Shown one piece after another: positions 44,927-55,118 of a stretch of 64,000 nt of DNA. The position numbers were made by a program, and so were the translations under genes. The first letter of the stretch is position 1; every line of letters begins with the position of its first letter. The notes under the pieces are model-generated. The model did not search any database. It had not been told where the DNA came from and saw nothing but the letters and a program-made list of their open reading frames with translations. Source of the stretch: Nocardia jinanensis (lineage in GTDB: Bacteria; Actinomycetota; Actinomycetes; Mycobacteriales; Mycobacteriaceae); the NCBI RefSeq assembly GCF_014645735.1, contig NZ_BMMH01000025.1, positions 1 through 64,000 of the forward strand, read 5' to 3'.

Positions 44927-47900
44927 TCAGTGGCCGCGCCACGAGGGAGCAGAAGGCAACCGCTCGGCCCGCTCGATCAGCTCCTCGGTGCGCCGGGCGA
45001 ACCAGGTCGGGGAGAGCACGACCACCGCGGTCGTGGCGGTGACTGCGGTAAGCACACCGGCCCAGGCCACGGGGCCCAGCGGCGTGCACCCGAAGAATTG
45101 GCTGACGCCGGGTGTCTCGACGATCGCCACGAGCACCGCGGCACTACCGACCGCGGTAGCTACCACGAGGGGATCGCCGTGCCGCAGTACCAGCGTCTGG
45201 GCGAGCTGGGCGCCCACCAGCGCCGTCAACCCCATTGTCGCGGAGCGCCGTCGGGTACCCGGGGTCCACCTGCCGATCGCCCAGGCGGCGGTGGCCGCGG
45301 CGGCGGTGGCCGCACCGCGGCGGACGATCGCTTCGATCAGCGGGCGGCCGAGCGAGGGAGCGGGGCCGGACAGAACCGACTCCGGACAGCCCGGCCCCGC
45401 CGCCGCCGGGTGCATGGTGGCGGTCGAGGAACTCGGTGGCGATACGGCAATGGCGAGGGCCGGGAACATATCGGTGAGCAAATTGACAAGCAGGAGCTGG
45501 CGGGTGCTCACCGGCGCGCCCCCGCGGCCGAGGGCGGTGCCGAGGATCGTGAACACCACCTCTCCCGCATTACCTCCCAGCAACAAGGTCAGGGCATCCC
45601 GGACGCTGGTCCACATGTTGCGGCCCTCGACGAGTGCGTCGAGTAGTGCGGTGAGGTTCTCTCCGGTCAAGACGAGATCCGCGGCCGCACGTGCGGGTGA
45701 GGAACCGCGCCCGGTCACCCCGATACCGGCGTCGGCCATCCGGATCGCCGCGGCGTCGTTGGCCCCGTCGCCGACCATGGCCACCACCCGTCCGCATTGT
45801 TGCAGGGCCGCGATCACCTGAACTTTCTGTTCCGGGCCGACCCGCGCGAAAACCTGGGCCGAGGCCGCGAGTTCGGCGCGGGTGTTCTCGTCGGCGGCTT
45901 CCAGTTCGGTGCCGGTGACCACGCGGGCGTCGGCGGGAAAGCCGAGTTGGCGCGCTATCGCACGAGCGGTGACCGGGTGGTCCCCGGTGATCAGCGCGAT
46001 GGCGCATCCGGCAGTGATCAGCCGCTGTAGCAGGGGGCGCGCCGAGTCGCGGACGGTATCGGCGAGACCCACATAGCCCGTGATGGTCAGATCCGTCGCC
46101 AGTTCCTCGATTCGTTCCGGGTCGAGGTGGGACTCGGCCCGGACCGAGCCGAGTTCACACTGGGCCACGGCCAGCACCCGCAAGCCCTGATCCGCGAGCT
46201 GGTGCACGAGGGTGTCCGCGGCGACCCGGCCGGCCGCCCCGCTGTCGAACCGGCAGCGGGGCACGATCACCTCCGGCGCGCCCTTGAGCACCAACCGGGC
46301 CGAGGTATCGGGGCCCGCGTCGGCGGCAACGACGACGGCCGCAGCGTAACCCCGGCATGATTCGAAGGGCATCTCGGCGATCACGATCGGATCGGATACC
46401 TCATCCGGAAGGTGGGCAGCGGCGGTGAGGATCGCCTCATCGGTGGCGTGCGCATGACCGTCGCCGGTGTGCGGACGAGGACACGCCCACGCCGCCGTAC
46501 GCAATACCGGGGCCGCCACCGGGTCGGTGATCGCCGGATACCCGCCGTCCGGGGTGAAATCCGGTGGTACCGCCGTGACGACATCGAGCCGGTTCAGTGT
46601 CAGTGTGCCCGTCTTGTCGAAACAGACCGTATCGACCCGGCCGACGGCCTCGAGCGCCCGGGGGACCCGTACCAGCACTCCGAGTTTCGAGAGTCGGCGG
46701 GCGGCAGCCAGTTGCGCAACAGTCGCCACGAGCGGTAGCCCTTCGGGGACGGCTGCCACGGCGATGGCAACCCCGTCGGCTACCGCCCGGCGCAGCGATC
46801 CGCGGCGGACCAGCGACAATCCGCTGACCACCGCGCCGCCGGCCAGAGTCAGCGGCAGCACTCGGCCCGTGAGATCGCGTAGCCTGCCCTGCACCCCGGT
46901 AGCCGGGGCCACACCGGAAACAGTGGAAATGGCGCGGTTCGCCGCCGTGGCCGCGCCGGTGGCCACGACGATGGCGCGTGCGCGCCCGGCAACGATCGTG
47001 CTGCCCTGGAACAGCATATTGCTGCGCTCGGCGGTGTTACCGGCCACCGGCCGAATGTTCTTGGCCACCGGAACCGACTCACCGGTCATCGACGATTCGT
47101 CGACCTCCAGGTCCTCGGCGACCAGGAGCCGCGCGTCGGCCGGTACCACCTCCGTGGCGCGCAGATCGAGGATATCGCCGGGCCGCAATCGCGTGGCGGC
47201 AACGACGGTGACGCGGCGCGAGGTCCGCGCCGCGTCCAGCCGACGTTCCACGGTCGCCGCCCTCGGAACAGCCACCCGCCGCACAGCCTGTTCCTGTTCG
47301 GCGAAGAGAGCTTCGGCAGCGTCCTCCGCGCGCAGTCGTTGGATACCACTCACCAACGCGTTCACGCTCATTACTCCGGCAACCAGTACAGCATCGACAT
47401 TGCTGCCCAGGATCGCGGCGGCCGCGGCGCCGATGGCGAGGATCGGCGTGAGGGGATCGCGCAGTTCACGGCGTGTGGCCCCGGCCAGCCGGGCGATCAG
47501 AGCCGTGGGCGCGCGCAGCGTCTCGCCCACGACACCACTCGACAGTCCGGACAACACCTGGTACCACCCCGATGCCACCACCGGTTCCGGTGACCGCCTG
47601 CCGCGCAGAACTCGCGCGTACACGATCGCGGGATCGAGCGCGTGCCAGGCCGTGAGCGGTTGGGGCAGCGGATCCGATAACCGCAGCACTCGACGCGCAG
47701 CGAGCCCGCCCAGGATCCAGGCGGTCGCGGCCGCAGCGTCGACCGGGGCGAGCCACCGTCCCGGACCGAATCGGTTCCGCCGGCCCGTTTCCCCGGTGAC
47801 CACCAGCAGCCCGGACAGCATGCTGCCCGCTTTGGCCAGACGCACCGCGGTGTCCGCGGCCGGGCCGGCTGCCGCGACGGCCGCGAGTACCCGGACAGCG

Positions 47901-49684
47901 GCAGCAAGATCGGTGCCGGTGATGAGGTCAGCGGTCCAAGGTGCGACGCCCGCGGGATCGTCGATAGCGAGCCCGATTTCAGCGAGCGCCAGCGCCGCCA
48001 GAGTATCGGTCGCGGCGGAGTCCGGGTGCAGTGCCGAGATCAGCATGACCGGACCGCGGTCCTCGCGGAGATCCCGCACCAGGTCGAACAGATGGGTGCT
48101 CGGGTCGTGCGCGGCGGTGACGGACGCGGCGAGGTCCTCGGTACCTTCCACCTTGCGGAGCACCACGCGCGCACCGATACGGCGCGCCATATCGATCAGC
48201 GGAATCGAATAGGGGTCGAGTTCCCAGCCGATCGTCACGGTGGCGACCACGTCGCCACCGGCGAGCAGATCCGCATACTCGGCCCCCGGCGCCGCAGAAT
48301 CGGAACGCTCGTGCCAGCGCAGAGTTGCGCCGTCGAACCGTACCTTCTCTTCGGATGCGGTCACCCGCTCACCGTGCAGGAGCGCATCGGCGACCTCGAA
48401 GACCCGATCGTGGTGCCATCCCGGCGCCCGAACCTGGACATCCAGCACAGCGCGAGTGTCGCCACGCAGGGCCGCACCATCGATCACGACCACCTGGACC
48501 CGGTCCAGACGGCGCAATACGTCCGGGACCAGAACCAATATGCCCGCCTTCGCCAATCCCCGGCCCAGAACGGCCGCGAAGGCCTCCCGGCCCAGGTGCG
48601 CCGCCTTGGGGATCCCGGCCAGCACCGTATCGGCGATATCGTCGGCTGTACCTCCCGCGAGCAACGTGCCCGCGGCCGCCACGAGTGACCCGTTGGCAGC
48701 TTGTTCGGCATACTCCTCGACCGAGCCCGCGACCACCTCGCGACCCCGTGACCCGGCGGGGCCGGCCGGATCGGCGACCGGGCACGCGGTGTCCGCGGTC
48801 GCGATCACCGCCGATGCGTGCCGGAACCCCGAACCGAACTCCGCCGCCGGGCACCGCGGTCGAGTGGCAGCGGCGAGCCCGGGTTCACGCTCACACCAAG
48901 CCTGGCGATGAGCCAGCGTTTCGGAAATCTGCGCCGCACGCTGGACGAGATCCAGCAGTGGTGCGGCGGGAGCCCGACCGAGCCCGTGCGCGGCCGCGGC
49001 GACCGTGTTCAACAGCAGATCCGAACCTGCTCGTCCGAGCTTCGCTTCCAGCACCGCAACGATCCGCGGCTGGTGGCCGATCACCGCCGCCGCAGCACGA
49101 GCCGCCCGCGGCGCCCGCGGAAACCGGCCCAGCCATCCGATCGCCGCGGTGCCGATCGCCACGATATCGACCATCGCCGCCACCACCGGAACCGCGAATG
49201 ACAGTGGATCCCCCAGGCCGGCCGCGAGCCCTCCGGGAAGCGCTCCCGGATCCAGCGACTCGCCCGGTAGGTCGGCGACGACGCCGCGGATCATCCGGCG
49301 TATCTCGTCCGGATCGGCGGCCTCCTCCCGCTCGATCACCAATCGTCCGAGAACATCCTCGATATGGGCGGAGACGATCCCGGGAACCGCAGCGACCAGG
49401 CGTTCGAGCTCGGCGTACCGCCGAGCCCCATCGGGCCGCGGTAGGACCCGCGCGAGATCGATATGCAGCCTGCGGCCGGCCGACCACGCCAAGGGCACAG
49501 ACGTCTCGTCCGCTCCGGCTCCAGGTGGACCGCCGAGTACAACACGGGTCCATTCGCGAACCGGTCCGACCGCGGGCCCCACGAGTGCCGGCACGAGCAG
49601 TACAGACGCGGATCCGATACGCACGGTCGACGACATCAACGCTCCGGCGGACTGCCCGAACCCACCGAAACCGATACCCCGCAC
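44927..49684 (-). CDS. ctpI: CtpI-like giant cation-transporting P-type ATPase
   Basis: A 1,585-residue P-type ATPase, far longer than a typical ~900-residue pump but close to CtpI of M. tuberculosis. The catalytic half holds TGES (~866, actuator), AAVPEGLPLVATVAQL (membrane motif), CFDKTGTLTLN with the phosphorylated Asp at about 1023, KGAPE (nucleotide site) and GDGANDAAAIRMADAGIGV (hinge). PEGLP is typical of P2-type (Ca/Mg-like) pumps. The first ~700 residues are an extra region with a degenerate heavy-metal-associated-like unit (AAVPGIVSAHIEDVLGRLVI) and hydrophobic segments. The GTG at 49684 or an ATG at 49636 (GGAG six bases upstream) may be the start. The ion is not predictable from sequence. 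Confidence 0.85.
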   Translation of the reverse strand: MRGIGFGGFGQSAGALMSSTVRIGSASVLLVPALVGPAVGPVREWTRVVLGGPPGAGADETSVPLAWSAGRRLHIDLARVLPRPDGARRYAELERLVAAVPGIVSAHIEDVLGRLVIEREEAADPDEIRRMIRGVVADLPGESLDPGALPGGLAAGLGDPLSFAVPVVAAMVDIVAIGTAAIGWLGRFPRAPRAARAAAAVIGHQPRIVAVLEAKLGRAGSDLLLNTVAAAAHGLGRAPAAPLLDLVQRAAQISETLAHRQAWCEREPGLAAATRPRCPAAEFGSGFRHASAVIATADTACPVADPAGPAGSRGREVVAGSVEEYAEQAANGSLVAAAGTLLAGGTADDIADTVLAGIPKAAHLGREAFAAVLGRGLAKAGILVLVPDVLRRLDRVQVVVIDGAALRGDTRAVLDVQVRAPGWHHDRVFEVADALLHGERVTASEEKVRFDGATLRWHERSDSAAPGAEYADLLAGGDVVATVTIGWELDPYSIPLIDMARRIGARVVLRKVEGTEDLAASVTAAHDPSTHLFDLVRDLREDRGPVMLISALHPDSAATDTLAALALAEIGLAIDDPAGVAPWTADLITGTDLAAAVRVLAAVAAAGPAADTAVRLAKAGSMLSGLLVVTGETGRRNRFGPGRWLAPVDAAAATAWILGGLAARRVLRLSDPLPQPLTAWHALDPAIVYARVLRGRRSPEPVVASGWYQVLSGLSSGVVGETLRAPTALIARLAGATRRELRDPLTPILAIGAAAAAILGSNVDAVLVAGVMSVNALVSGIQRLRAEDAAEALFAEQEQAVRRVAVPRAATVERRLDAARTSRRVTVVAATRLRPGDILDLRATEVVPADARLLVAEDLEVDESSMTGESVPVAKNIRPVAGNTAERSNMLFQGSTIVAGRARAIVVATGAATAANRAISTVSGVAPATGVQGRLRDLTGRVLPLTLAGGAVVSGLSLVRRGSLRRAVADGVAIAVAAVPEGLPLVATVAQLAAARRLSKLGVLVRVPRALEAVGRVDTVCFDKTGTLTLNRLDVVTAVPPDFTPDGGYPAITDPVAAPVLRTAAWACPRPHTGDGHAHATDEAILTAAAHLPDEVSDPIVIAEMPFESCRGYAAAVVVAADAGPDTSARLVLKGAPEVIVPRCRFDSGAAGRVAADTLVHQLADQGLRVLAVAQCELGSVRAESHLDPERIEELATDLTITGYVGLADTVRDSARPLLQRLITAGCAIALITGDHPVTARAIARQLGFPADARVVTGTELEAADENTRAELAASAQVFARVGPEQKVQVIAALQQCGRVVAMVGDGANDAAAIRMADAGIGVTGRGSSPARAAADLVLTGENLTALLDALVEGRNMWTSVRDALTLLLGGNAGEVVFTILGTALGRGGAPVSTRQLLLVNLLTDMFPALAIAVSPPSSSTATMHPAAAGPGCPESVLSGPAPSLGRPLIEAIVRRGAATAAAATAAWAIGRWTPGTRRRSATMGLTALVGAQLAQTLVLRHGDPLVVATAVGSAAVLVAIVETPGVSQFFGCTPLGPVAWAGVLTAVTATTAVVVLSPTWFARRTEELIERAERLPSAPSWRGH

Positions 49685-49994
49685 GCCCTCAGGCTTCTCG
49701 AGTAGTCAGTCGATGCATTCGGGCGAGTGTAGGCGTGGCTCGGGGATGCTCCCTGTATGCGTGCCACACGTTGCGATATCGGGACCCAACTGTGTGGTCG
49801 GCGAAGCCACCCGCCCATGAATCCGGTCGCGACGACGCTCGACGACGCCGCAGAACCCTAGAGACGTCAGAGTCCAGCGTGAATGTGGACTGCGTCCAGT
49901 GCGATCTCCATGGCGGCCCGCGGCAGGCTTGCCGCGCCGAATCGGCGGACCGCGGCGCCGATGTGCGGGCCATTGTTCGCCGGGGTCCGGCCGC
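49685..49994. other. 310-bp intergenic region
   Basis: No supportable gene. A minus frame near 49870-49990 reads NNGPHIGAAVRRFGAASLPR before a stop, which might be a relic. It presumably contains the promoter of the ATPase gene. Confidence 0.4.
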
Positions 49995-51626
49995 TCAGCA
50001 GGTCACGACTGCCTTGGTGTAGTCAGTTCCGAATGCGGCAGTCGGTACCGACTCCGCGCACCGGCTGCGGACGCTGATCGTGGAACGATCGATCAAATAG
50101 ATCGCCGGCTGATCCCGATCGATGATCTGCGACAGTCTCTGTTGCTTCTGCGCCGCATCCGCGTTCTGCGAGTTCACCATCAGCTCGGATGCGACCGCAT
50201 CGAGCTCTGGGTTGCAGTAACCCATGTAGTTCTGGAGGCCGGCGCAGCCCGCCGTCAGCCATGCCGAGTAGCCGGCGTTCGCGAAGGCAGGGGTCTCGGC
50301 CTGTAACCACGCCTGCATCTTGTGCGCAAGGCCGTCCGACTTGAACTGCACCGCGGAAGGCACATTGACGATTTCCACCTTCAGGCCCACGTCGGCGAGC
50401 TGCTGCTGGATGAGGACCGCGAGGTTGGCGGAGTACGGACCGGGCTGAGCGGCCGACACACTCAGGCGGAATCCGAAATCTTCGGGGACGCCGGCCTTCG
50501 TCAACAGCTCACGGGCCTTCACCTTGTCGGTCTCGTAGTTCGATCCTGCCTGCGTCGCGAACGCCTGGGACAGGCCGGACTCGGACGGACGCGCGAAATC
50601 GCGGTAGATGGCCTGTGAGATGGCCGTACGGTCGAGGGCGAGTGAAATCGCTGCACGCACCTCGGGCTTTCCGAGCACGGGATCGCTGCCGTTCAATCCC
50701 AGCCAGTCTCGCGCGGGCGATTGGCATTGGACCAGACCGACCCCAGTCGACGACTTCAACTGGGCCAGCTGCGAGTAGTCGAGACCGTTGGTCTCGGACA
50801 CTTGGGCCGACTGGATCAGTTGAATACGGGTCGACGAGTCGGAAACCGTCTTCAATACCACTGAATCGACATTGCCGCGTTCCCCTGCGTAGTTGGGGTT
50901 CGGCGAGAATGTCAGCTGCTGAGAATCGAATCCGGTGAGATCCCACGGCCCGAAATTGGCGGTGTGGTCAGTAAGGTACTTCGTTGCCCACGGATCGTCG
51001 GCGGTGGCATTCGCCTTCGCAGCGGTGCTGTCGAGAATCAGTGCGGAGTTGCCGGCGAGGACATATGGCGATATGGCCCTGGGCTTCGTGAGATTGAAGG
51101 TGAGTTCGGTCGGGCTCTTCACCGTTACCGTGTTCACTCTGTCGAACCCTCCGACGTTGAAGAAAAGCGTCTGCGCGCCTGTGTCGATTGCCTTGGCGCG
51201 ATCCATTGTCCATACGACATCGGCGGCAGTGAGGACATTGCCCTGCGCACTCTTCACGTCAGGTTTCAGCGTGATGTCGATCCCCATACCGTCACCTGTC
51301 ACGTGCCACCTCTCGACGAGGGGCGATTCGGCCTCGATCCGGGTGGGGACGCCGGACATACACGACGTGGGCGTCGTTCCGTCCGTCGCCAGTTCGAGCA
51401 ACCGCGAATGCATCACGTCACCGATGGTTTTCGCCGCCTCACTCGAGTAGAACGCGCGGTCCACACCCTGAAAATCCTGAGGGATGGCGTAGACGAATGT
51501 CGCCGACTCGGGTGCATCGCCGGATCCCGATGTGGACGTACCACCACAAGCAGTCGCGAACAGGCCGATCGACATGGCTGACGATACCCACACAAGTGCG
51601 CTCCAGCGGCGTCTGTTGATCTTCAT
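49995..51626 (-). CDS. ABC transporter solute-binding lipoprotein, family 5
   Basis: A 543-residue peptide/nickel-type (SBP_bac_5) binding protein. The signal ends in a lipobox, GLFATAC, so it is anchored by Cys at about position 27. VERWHVTGDGMGIDITLKPDVKSAQGNVLTAADVVWTMDRAKA is the SBP_bac_5 core, and LNGSDPVLGKPEVRAAISLALDRTAI is the conserved hinge. Such proteins bind oligopeptides, opines or other solutes. ATG 51626 follows GGGAGAAT. No permease or ATPase genes are adjacent, so the transporter partners are elsewhere or lost. It lies 30 bases after the ODP-like gene and is probably co-transcribed. Confidence 0.88.
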   Translation of the reverse strand: MKINRRRWSALVWVSSAMSIGLFATACGGTSTSGSGDAPESATFVYAIPQDFQGVDRAFYSSEAAKTIGDVMHSRLLELATDGTTPTSCMSGVPTRIEAESPLVERWHVTGDGMGIDITLKPDVKSAQGNVLTAADVVWTMDRAKAIDTGAQTLFFNVGGFDRVNTVTVKSPTELTFNLTKPRAISPYVLAGNSALILDSTAAKANATADDPWATKYLTDHTANFGPWDLTGFDSQQLTFSPNPNYAGERGNVDSVVLKTVSDSSTRIQLIQSAQVSETNGLDYSQLAQLKSSTGVGLVQCQSPARDWLGLNGSDPVLGKPEVRAAISLALDRTAISQAIYRDFARPSESGLSQAFATQAGSNYETDKVKARELLTKAGVPEDFGFRLSVSAAQPGPYSANLAVLIQQQLADVGLKVEIVNVPSAVQFKSDGLAHKMQAWLQAETPAFANAGYSAWLTAGCAGLQNYMGYCNPELDAVASELMVNSQNADAAQKQQRLSQIIDRDQPAIYLIDRSTISVRSRCAESVPTAAFGTDYTKAVVTC

Positions 51627-51656
51627 GCATTCTCCCGAATTTCTAGCTTCCACGCA

Positions 51657-52487
51657 CTAACGGCGGACGACGCCGGGGCCACTGATACTGATCTGATTTT
51701 CTTCGACGACTCCGATCGCACGCTCGGTGATCTCGATCTGCTCCGCACCTGCCTGGGGGGCGCCGTGCGCCGAACAAATCATCGAAACCGGATGCCTTCG
51801 AGTGAGATCCCGGAATTGGGATACTCCTCCGGACGTGTCGTGGTACTTCATCCCCACAAAGGGCAACGCGAATCGGAGTATTCCGAATACCACCGCATCG
51901 GAAGGTGTTTCACTCGGCAACAGTCCGCAGACATCAGGCGAATGCTCATGGTAGTAGCCGAGACCATCGGCGGAGAACAATGCCTTCACTCCCGTGTCGT
52001 ACCCCCACATCGTGCCGCTGAGGTCGAACCAGACTGGCGCCAGAGTGATGAATTCGCGGTCGCCCAGATCGAATCGCTGCCCTGCCGCTGATCGCTGCAA
52101 CCTCACGGTTTCGATCTCCGGAAAGTACAGGTGGTATTCGCGAGTGTCACCGACCACCGTCGCGTTCGGGTAGGCACGCATCAACCGCCCCAGATTGCCC
52201 GCGTGCGGAATCTCCTGGTGTGTCGGAAAAACATAGTCGAGTGTTCGACCGTCGAGGGCCTGCTCGAGCTGTTCGTGGAACGACTTCCAGATGGAGAAGT
52301 GGCCGGTATCGACGAGGAGTGTCCGCTCCGATCCGATGATCACATAGCACGAGAGATGCTCGTGCCGGACATCTTTGCCGGCCCGCCCCGGCCACGCGCC
52401 GCTGTCGGAGCACGCTCCCAGCCAGTGGATTCCCGGTACCACCTCGCGCGGCAGCAGGTTGGACACCGGATATGCCGTCATCGTCAC
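51657..52487 (-). CDS. MBL-fold / ODP-domain metallohydrolase
   Basis: A 276-residue protein with a metallo-beta-lactamase fold of the oxygen-binding di-iron (ODP) group. YVIIGSERTLLVDTGH is the beta-strand and first Asp region. The metal motif VFPTHQEIPHAGNLGRL is an H-x-E-x-x-H variant (the usual HxExDH has Pro where Asp is expected). GTMWGYDTGVKALFSADGLGY and SAHGAPQ supply further ligands (Asp and His). It may reduce O2 or NO or hydrolyse a substrate. The GTG overlaps the stop of the paralogous upstream gene. Confidence 0.72.
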   Translation of the reverse strand: MTMTAYPVSNLLPREVVPGIHWLGACSDSGAWPGRAGKDVRHEHLSCYVIIGSERTLLVDTGHFSIWKSFHEQLEQALDGRTLDYVFPTHQEIPHAGNLGRLMRAYPNATVVGDTREYHLYFPEIETVRLQRSAAGQRFDLGDREFITLAPVWFDLSGTMWGYDTGVKALFSADGLGYYHEHSPDVCGLLPSETPSDAVVFGILRFALPFVGMKYHDTSGGVSQFRDLTRRHPVSMICSAHGAPQAGAEQIEITERAIGVVEENQISISGPGVVRR

Positions 52488-53290
52488 AGGTTCTCCTCTG
52501 TTCGTGCAACGAGTGCGGTAAGCGCGTCCCGGGTACGGCGAAACATCTCGGCCACGACGTCGGCACCGCTGATCACGCAACCGTGGACCGGCGCGATCCG
52601 GTCCACTCGGTGCGCTGCCACGACCGCGTCGTAGGCTGCGAGCACCTCGTCGCAGTGCGCTCCTGGAATCCAGTTGAAGTGTTGGGGTATCTCCCTGGCG
52701 ATTTCAGTAGCAGTCGGCAAGAGTGCGATATCGCTACAGACCACGCCGGCATTCTCGTCGTCGGTATGCACCCAACCGAAGAAGTCACTGCTGAAGAGAG
52801 TGGCCGACGATTCCTCGTAGGCCCATTGCGTCAGAAACATCTGCTTGACCGGCGCATCGATCCAGTGGAAATGCAGATCTTCACCGAACGTCGTCTCCAT
52901 CCCGTTCAGAGCGGGCACGATTTCGCGACGGCCGAGGAACGAACTATCTTGCATCTCATCGACGTTCGGGTCGCTGATCCACTCGAGAATGCCGCCGCCG
53001 CCGAAGAGCAGCGCGGTGTTCTCCGCGTGGGCAAGAACGGTTCCGAGATTCCCGATGCAGTCCGGCTCGTTGCGCGACGGGAAGACCGAGACGCGCAGCC
53101 GAGGCGCCAACTGCCCGAGTGCTTGTTCGACCTGTCGACGAGCCGATCGCACGCCGGTGTCGAGGAACACGGCGTCGCGTTCAGTGACCAACACGTAGCA
53201 ATTCAGCGGCTCCCACGAATCTGGAGAGTCGGCCGTCCAGGTCAGGTCTCCGGGGTACCGAGATACCGACCCGGTAGAGAAGTCCCGCAC
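52484..53290 (-). CDS. Degenerate MBL/ODP-fold paralogue
   Basis: A 268-residue paralogue of the next gene. CYVLVTERDAVFLDTGV and the late IAPVHGCVISG match the ODP-type fold, but the metal motif reads FPSRNEPDCIGNLG: the two histidines expected in H-x-E-x-D-H are Arg and Cys. It has lost key ligands and may be a partner or regulatory subunit rather than an enzyme, forming a heteromer with its intact neighbour. Its GTG at 53290 directly follows an in-frame TGA, so this is the earliest possible start. It overlaps the next gene by GTGA. Confidence 0.65.
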   Translation of the reverse strand: MRDFSTGSVSRYPGDLTWTADSPDSWEPLNCYVLVTERDAVFLDTGVRSARRQVEQALGQLAPRLRVSVFPSRNEPDCIGNLGTVLAHAENTALLFGGGGILEWISDPNVDEMQDSSFLGRREIVPALNGMETTFGEDLHFHWIDAPVKQMFLTQWAYEESSATLFSSDFFGWVHTDDENAGVVCSDIALLPTATEIAREIPQHFNWIPGAHCDEVLAAYDAVVAAHRVDRIAPVHGCVISGADVVAEMFRRTRDALTALVARTEENL

Positions 53291-53469
53291 TCAATGCGGT
53301 TACCGCATCGTCCAGGGATGAAAAAGCCACGTACCGGCCCCTTCTGTTCCAAGAGTTGGAGAAGCAGCCCCTCCGCCGCGGCCTCGTTGATACCCTCGCC
53401 GACCACGAATAGGCAGCTACGGCGCTCGACCTCAGCATTGTTACCATATTGTGTGAATAAGAAATTCAC
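53242..53469 (-). CDS. Small ORF upstream of the MBL genes (uncertain)
   Basis: A 75-residue frame from GTG 53469 (FTQYGNNAEVERRSCLFVVG, then EGINEAAAEGLLLQLLEQKGP) with plausible coding quality and an A/T-rich start. It overlaps the first 49 bases of the MBL-like gene in another frame. No strong ribosome site and no recognised family. It may be a small leader protein of the operon or a relic. Confidence 0.3.
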   Translation of the reverse strand: MNFLFTQYGNNAEVERRSCLFVVGEGINEAAAEGLLLQLLEQKGPVRGFFIPGRCGNRIECGTSLPGRYLGTPET

Positions 53470-54000
53470 TATGTGGAGGACATTAGAGAGGCGGGGTGCT
53501 CCCGTCAAGACCGGGAGCCGCTTTCGAGATTTTGTAGCGTGTCGGTTACATGCCGATGCGGCGAGGCCCCCGTAGTACCCCGCCTGGGCCATCGCGTGAG
53601 CCGCATGCGGAAGCTCCACGCACACAACAGCAACGCATCGCGCGCCCGACGACCGGGGCTCTGCCCACACGGGCACTACCCGGTCAACTCTTCGGCCGCA
53701 CCCGCACCGCTCTCGCAGTGAGGCACCGTCCCGCATGGTTCCGGCCGCATAGCGAACGCAGACACAACGAAGAGTCCGGCCCTCGGTCGCTACATCCCGA
53801 GTAGATCCAGGACGCAGCCAGAACGTTCGGCCACGACGCTGATCGTCATGTGATCCGAGAGGTCGATGTCCGGACCGCACCGGCCGTCGTGAATCCCGCC
53901 CCGGTCCGAGACCCGGATCCGGCAACAGCCTCGTCCTCGATCGAACGCAGCGTTCCAGCCGACGCTCCGCTCACGCGGGCCTGCGAGAATCCTGGTGGAA
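53470..54000. other. 531-bp intergenic region
   Basis: No supportable gene on either strand. It should contain the promoter of the ODP/solute-binding operon and lies downstream of the IclR gene on the same strand. Confidence 0.45.
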
Positions 54001-54786
54001 TCAATCGCTCGACGCCCAGTGCCGGTCCACCTCGACAGAAATCTCCTTCGCCGCTTGCCGAATCAGCTCGATCATCCGATCGCGGCAAGCCTGATCCGAA
54101 CGGAAAATGGGAGCGGCGGTACCGACCGAGGCGATGACGGCACCTTGGGACGTGATCGCCGCCGCGCAACCCCAGATTCCCTCGTCGACCTCCTCGAAGC
54201 TCTCGGTCCAGCCCACCGCATGCGCATGATCGAGCACCTCGTCGGTAAGCATCGCGGTACGGGCCGCCGACAGTGTCGCGAGTACCGGTTCCAGGTAGCG
54301 CGCACGTTCGGAGGTGGACATCGACGCCAGCAACATGCGCGCGAGCGAACCCGCGTGCAGCGACATCGCCTGACCGCGGTCGAACTGGAGCCGCACCGGG
54401 CGCCTAGACTCGACGCGGTCGACGCAATATGCCGCCGCGCCCCCACGCCGCGCGACGAGCACCGTTTCATCGATCTCGTCGCGTACTCGGGTCATCACCG
54501 GCAGGGCGATCTCCGCGAGCGGCGCCTGCGCAGCCTCACAAGCCCCGGCCAGGCTCAATACGCGGTCGGTCACGCGATACGCATTCTGGGACGCACTGTC
54601 GAGCAAACCCACTTCGCGCAGCAGGGCGACGTACCGATAGGTCGACGTCACCGAGAGATCCAGTTCGGAGGCCAGATCTGTGACCGTCCAGGTCGGACGC
54701 TCCTCAGTGAAGCACAGCAAGGCGGATAACAGCTTTCGACTGCTGCCGGCACCACTCACCTTGTTCTGCGGGCTGGGTGCTGCCAT
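54001..54786 (-). CDS. IclR family transcriptional regulator
   Basis: A 261-residue IclR-type regulator. The winged helix is SRKLLSALLCFTEERPTWTVTDLASELDLSVTSTYRYVALLREVGLLD (residues about 14-62). The effector domain shows VMTRVRDEIDETVLVARRGG, HAGSLARMLLASM and SFEEVDEGIWGCAAAI, the usual ligand-pocket loops. ATG 54786 has GGAAG upstream. It is on the same strand as the ODP-like and solute-binding genes and probably regulates them. Ligand unknown. Confidence 0.85.
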   Translation of the reverse strand: MAAPSPQNKVSGAGSSRKLLSALLCFTEERPTWTVTDLASELDLSVTSTYRYVALLREVGLLDSASQNAYRVTDRVLSLAGACEAAQAPLAEIALPVMTRVRDEIDETVLVARRGGAAAYCVDRVESRRPVRLQFDRGQAMSLHAGSLARMLLASMSTSERARYLEPVLATLSAARTAMLTDEVLDHAHAVGWTESFEEVDEGIWGCAAAITSQGAVIASVGTAAPIFRSDQACRDRMIELIRQAAKEISVEVDRHWASSD

Positions 54787-55118
54787 GCGGCGACTTCCTC
54801 TCCTCCGTAATCGTGTCGACTGCGGAAACACGAGAAGGCTCGATGAAACACCACTCCCCCGATCCCACAATATGCAAGAGCCTACCCATACCGCGGCGGA
54901 ATTTCCGCCGTCCGGTGGCCTACAACCGCCGACTGCTCATTCGCATTATAGAAATAGAGCAACCATATCATGGGAACCATCACTCTTGGCTGTCGCAGAC
55001 CTCCCCGCCTCGGCATCCGATGGTCCGCCACAGCCCATTTCTCCTCTTCTCGCGGTTGACCCGAAGGCCGTTGAACGCCGCCGCTGCTGCGACGGACGGG
55101 GATGCCTGCATCTCCGGC
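54787..55118. other. 332-bp intergenic region
   Basis: No gene. It contains an A/T-rich patch (around 54945-54975) unlike the rest of the window, which may mark an insertion or a promoter. Confidence 0.4.
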
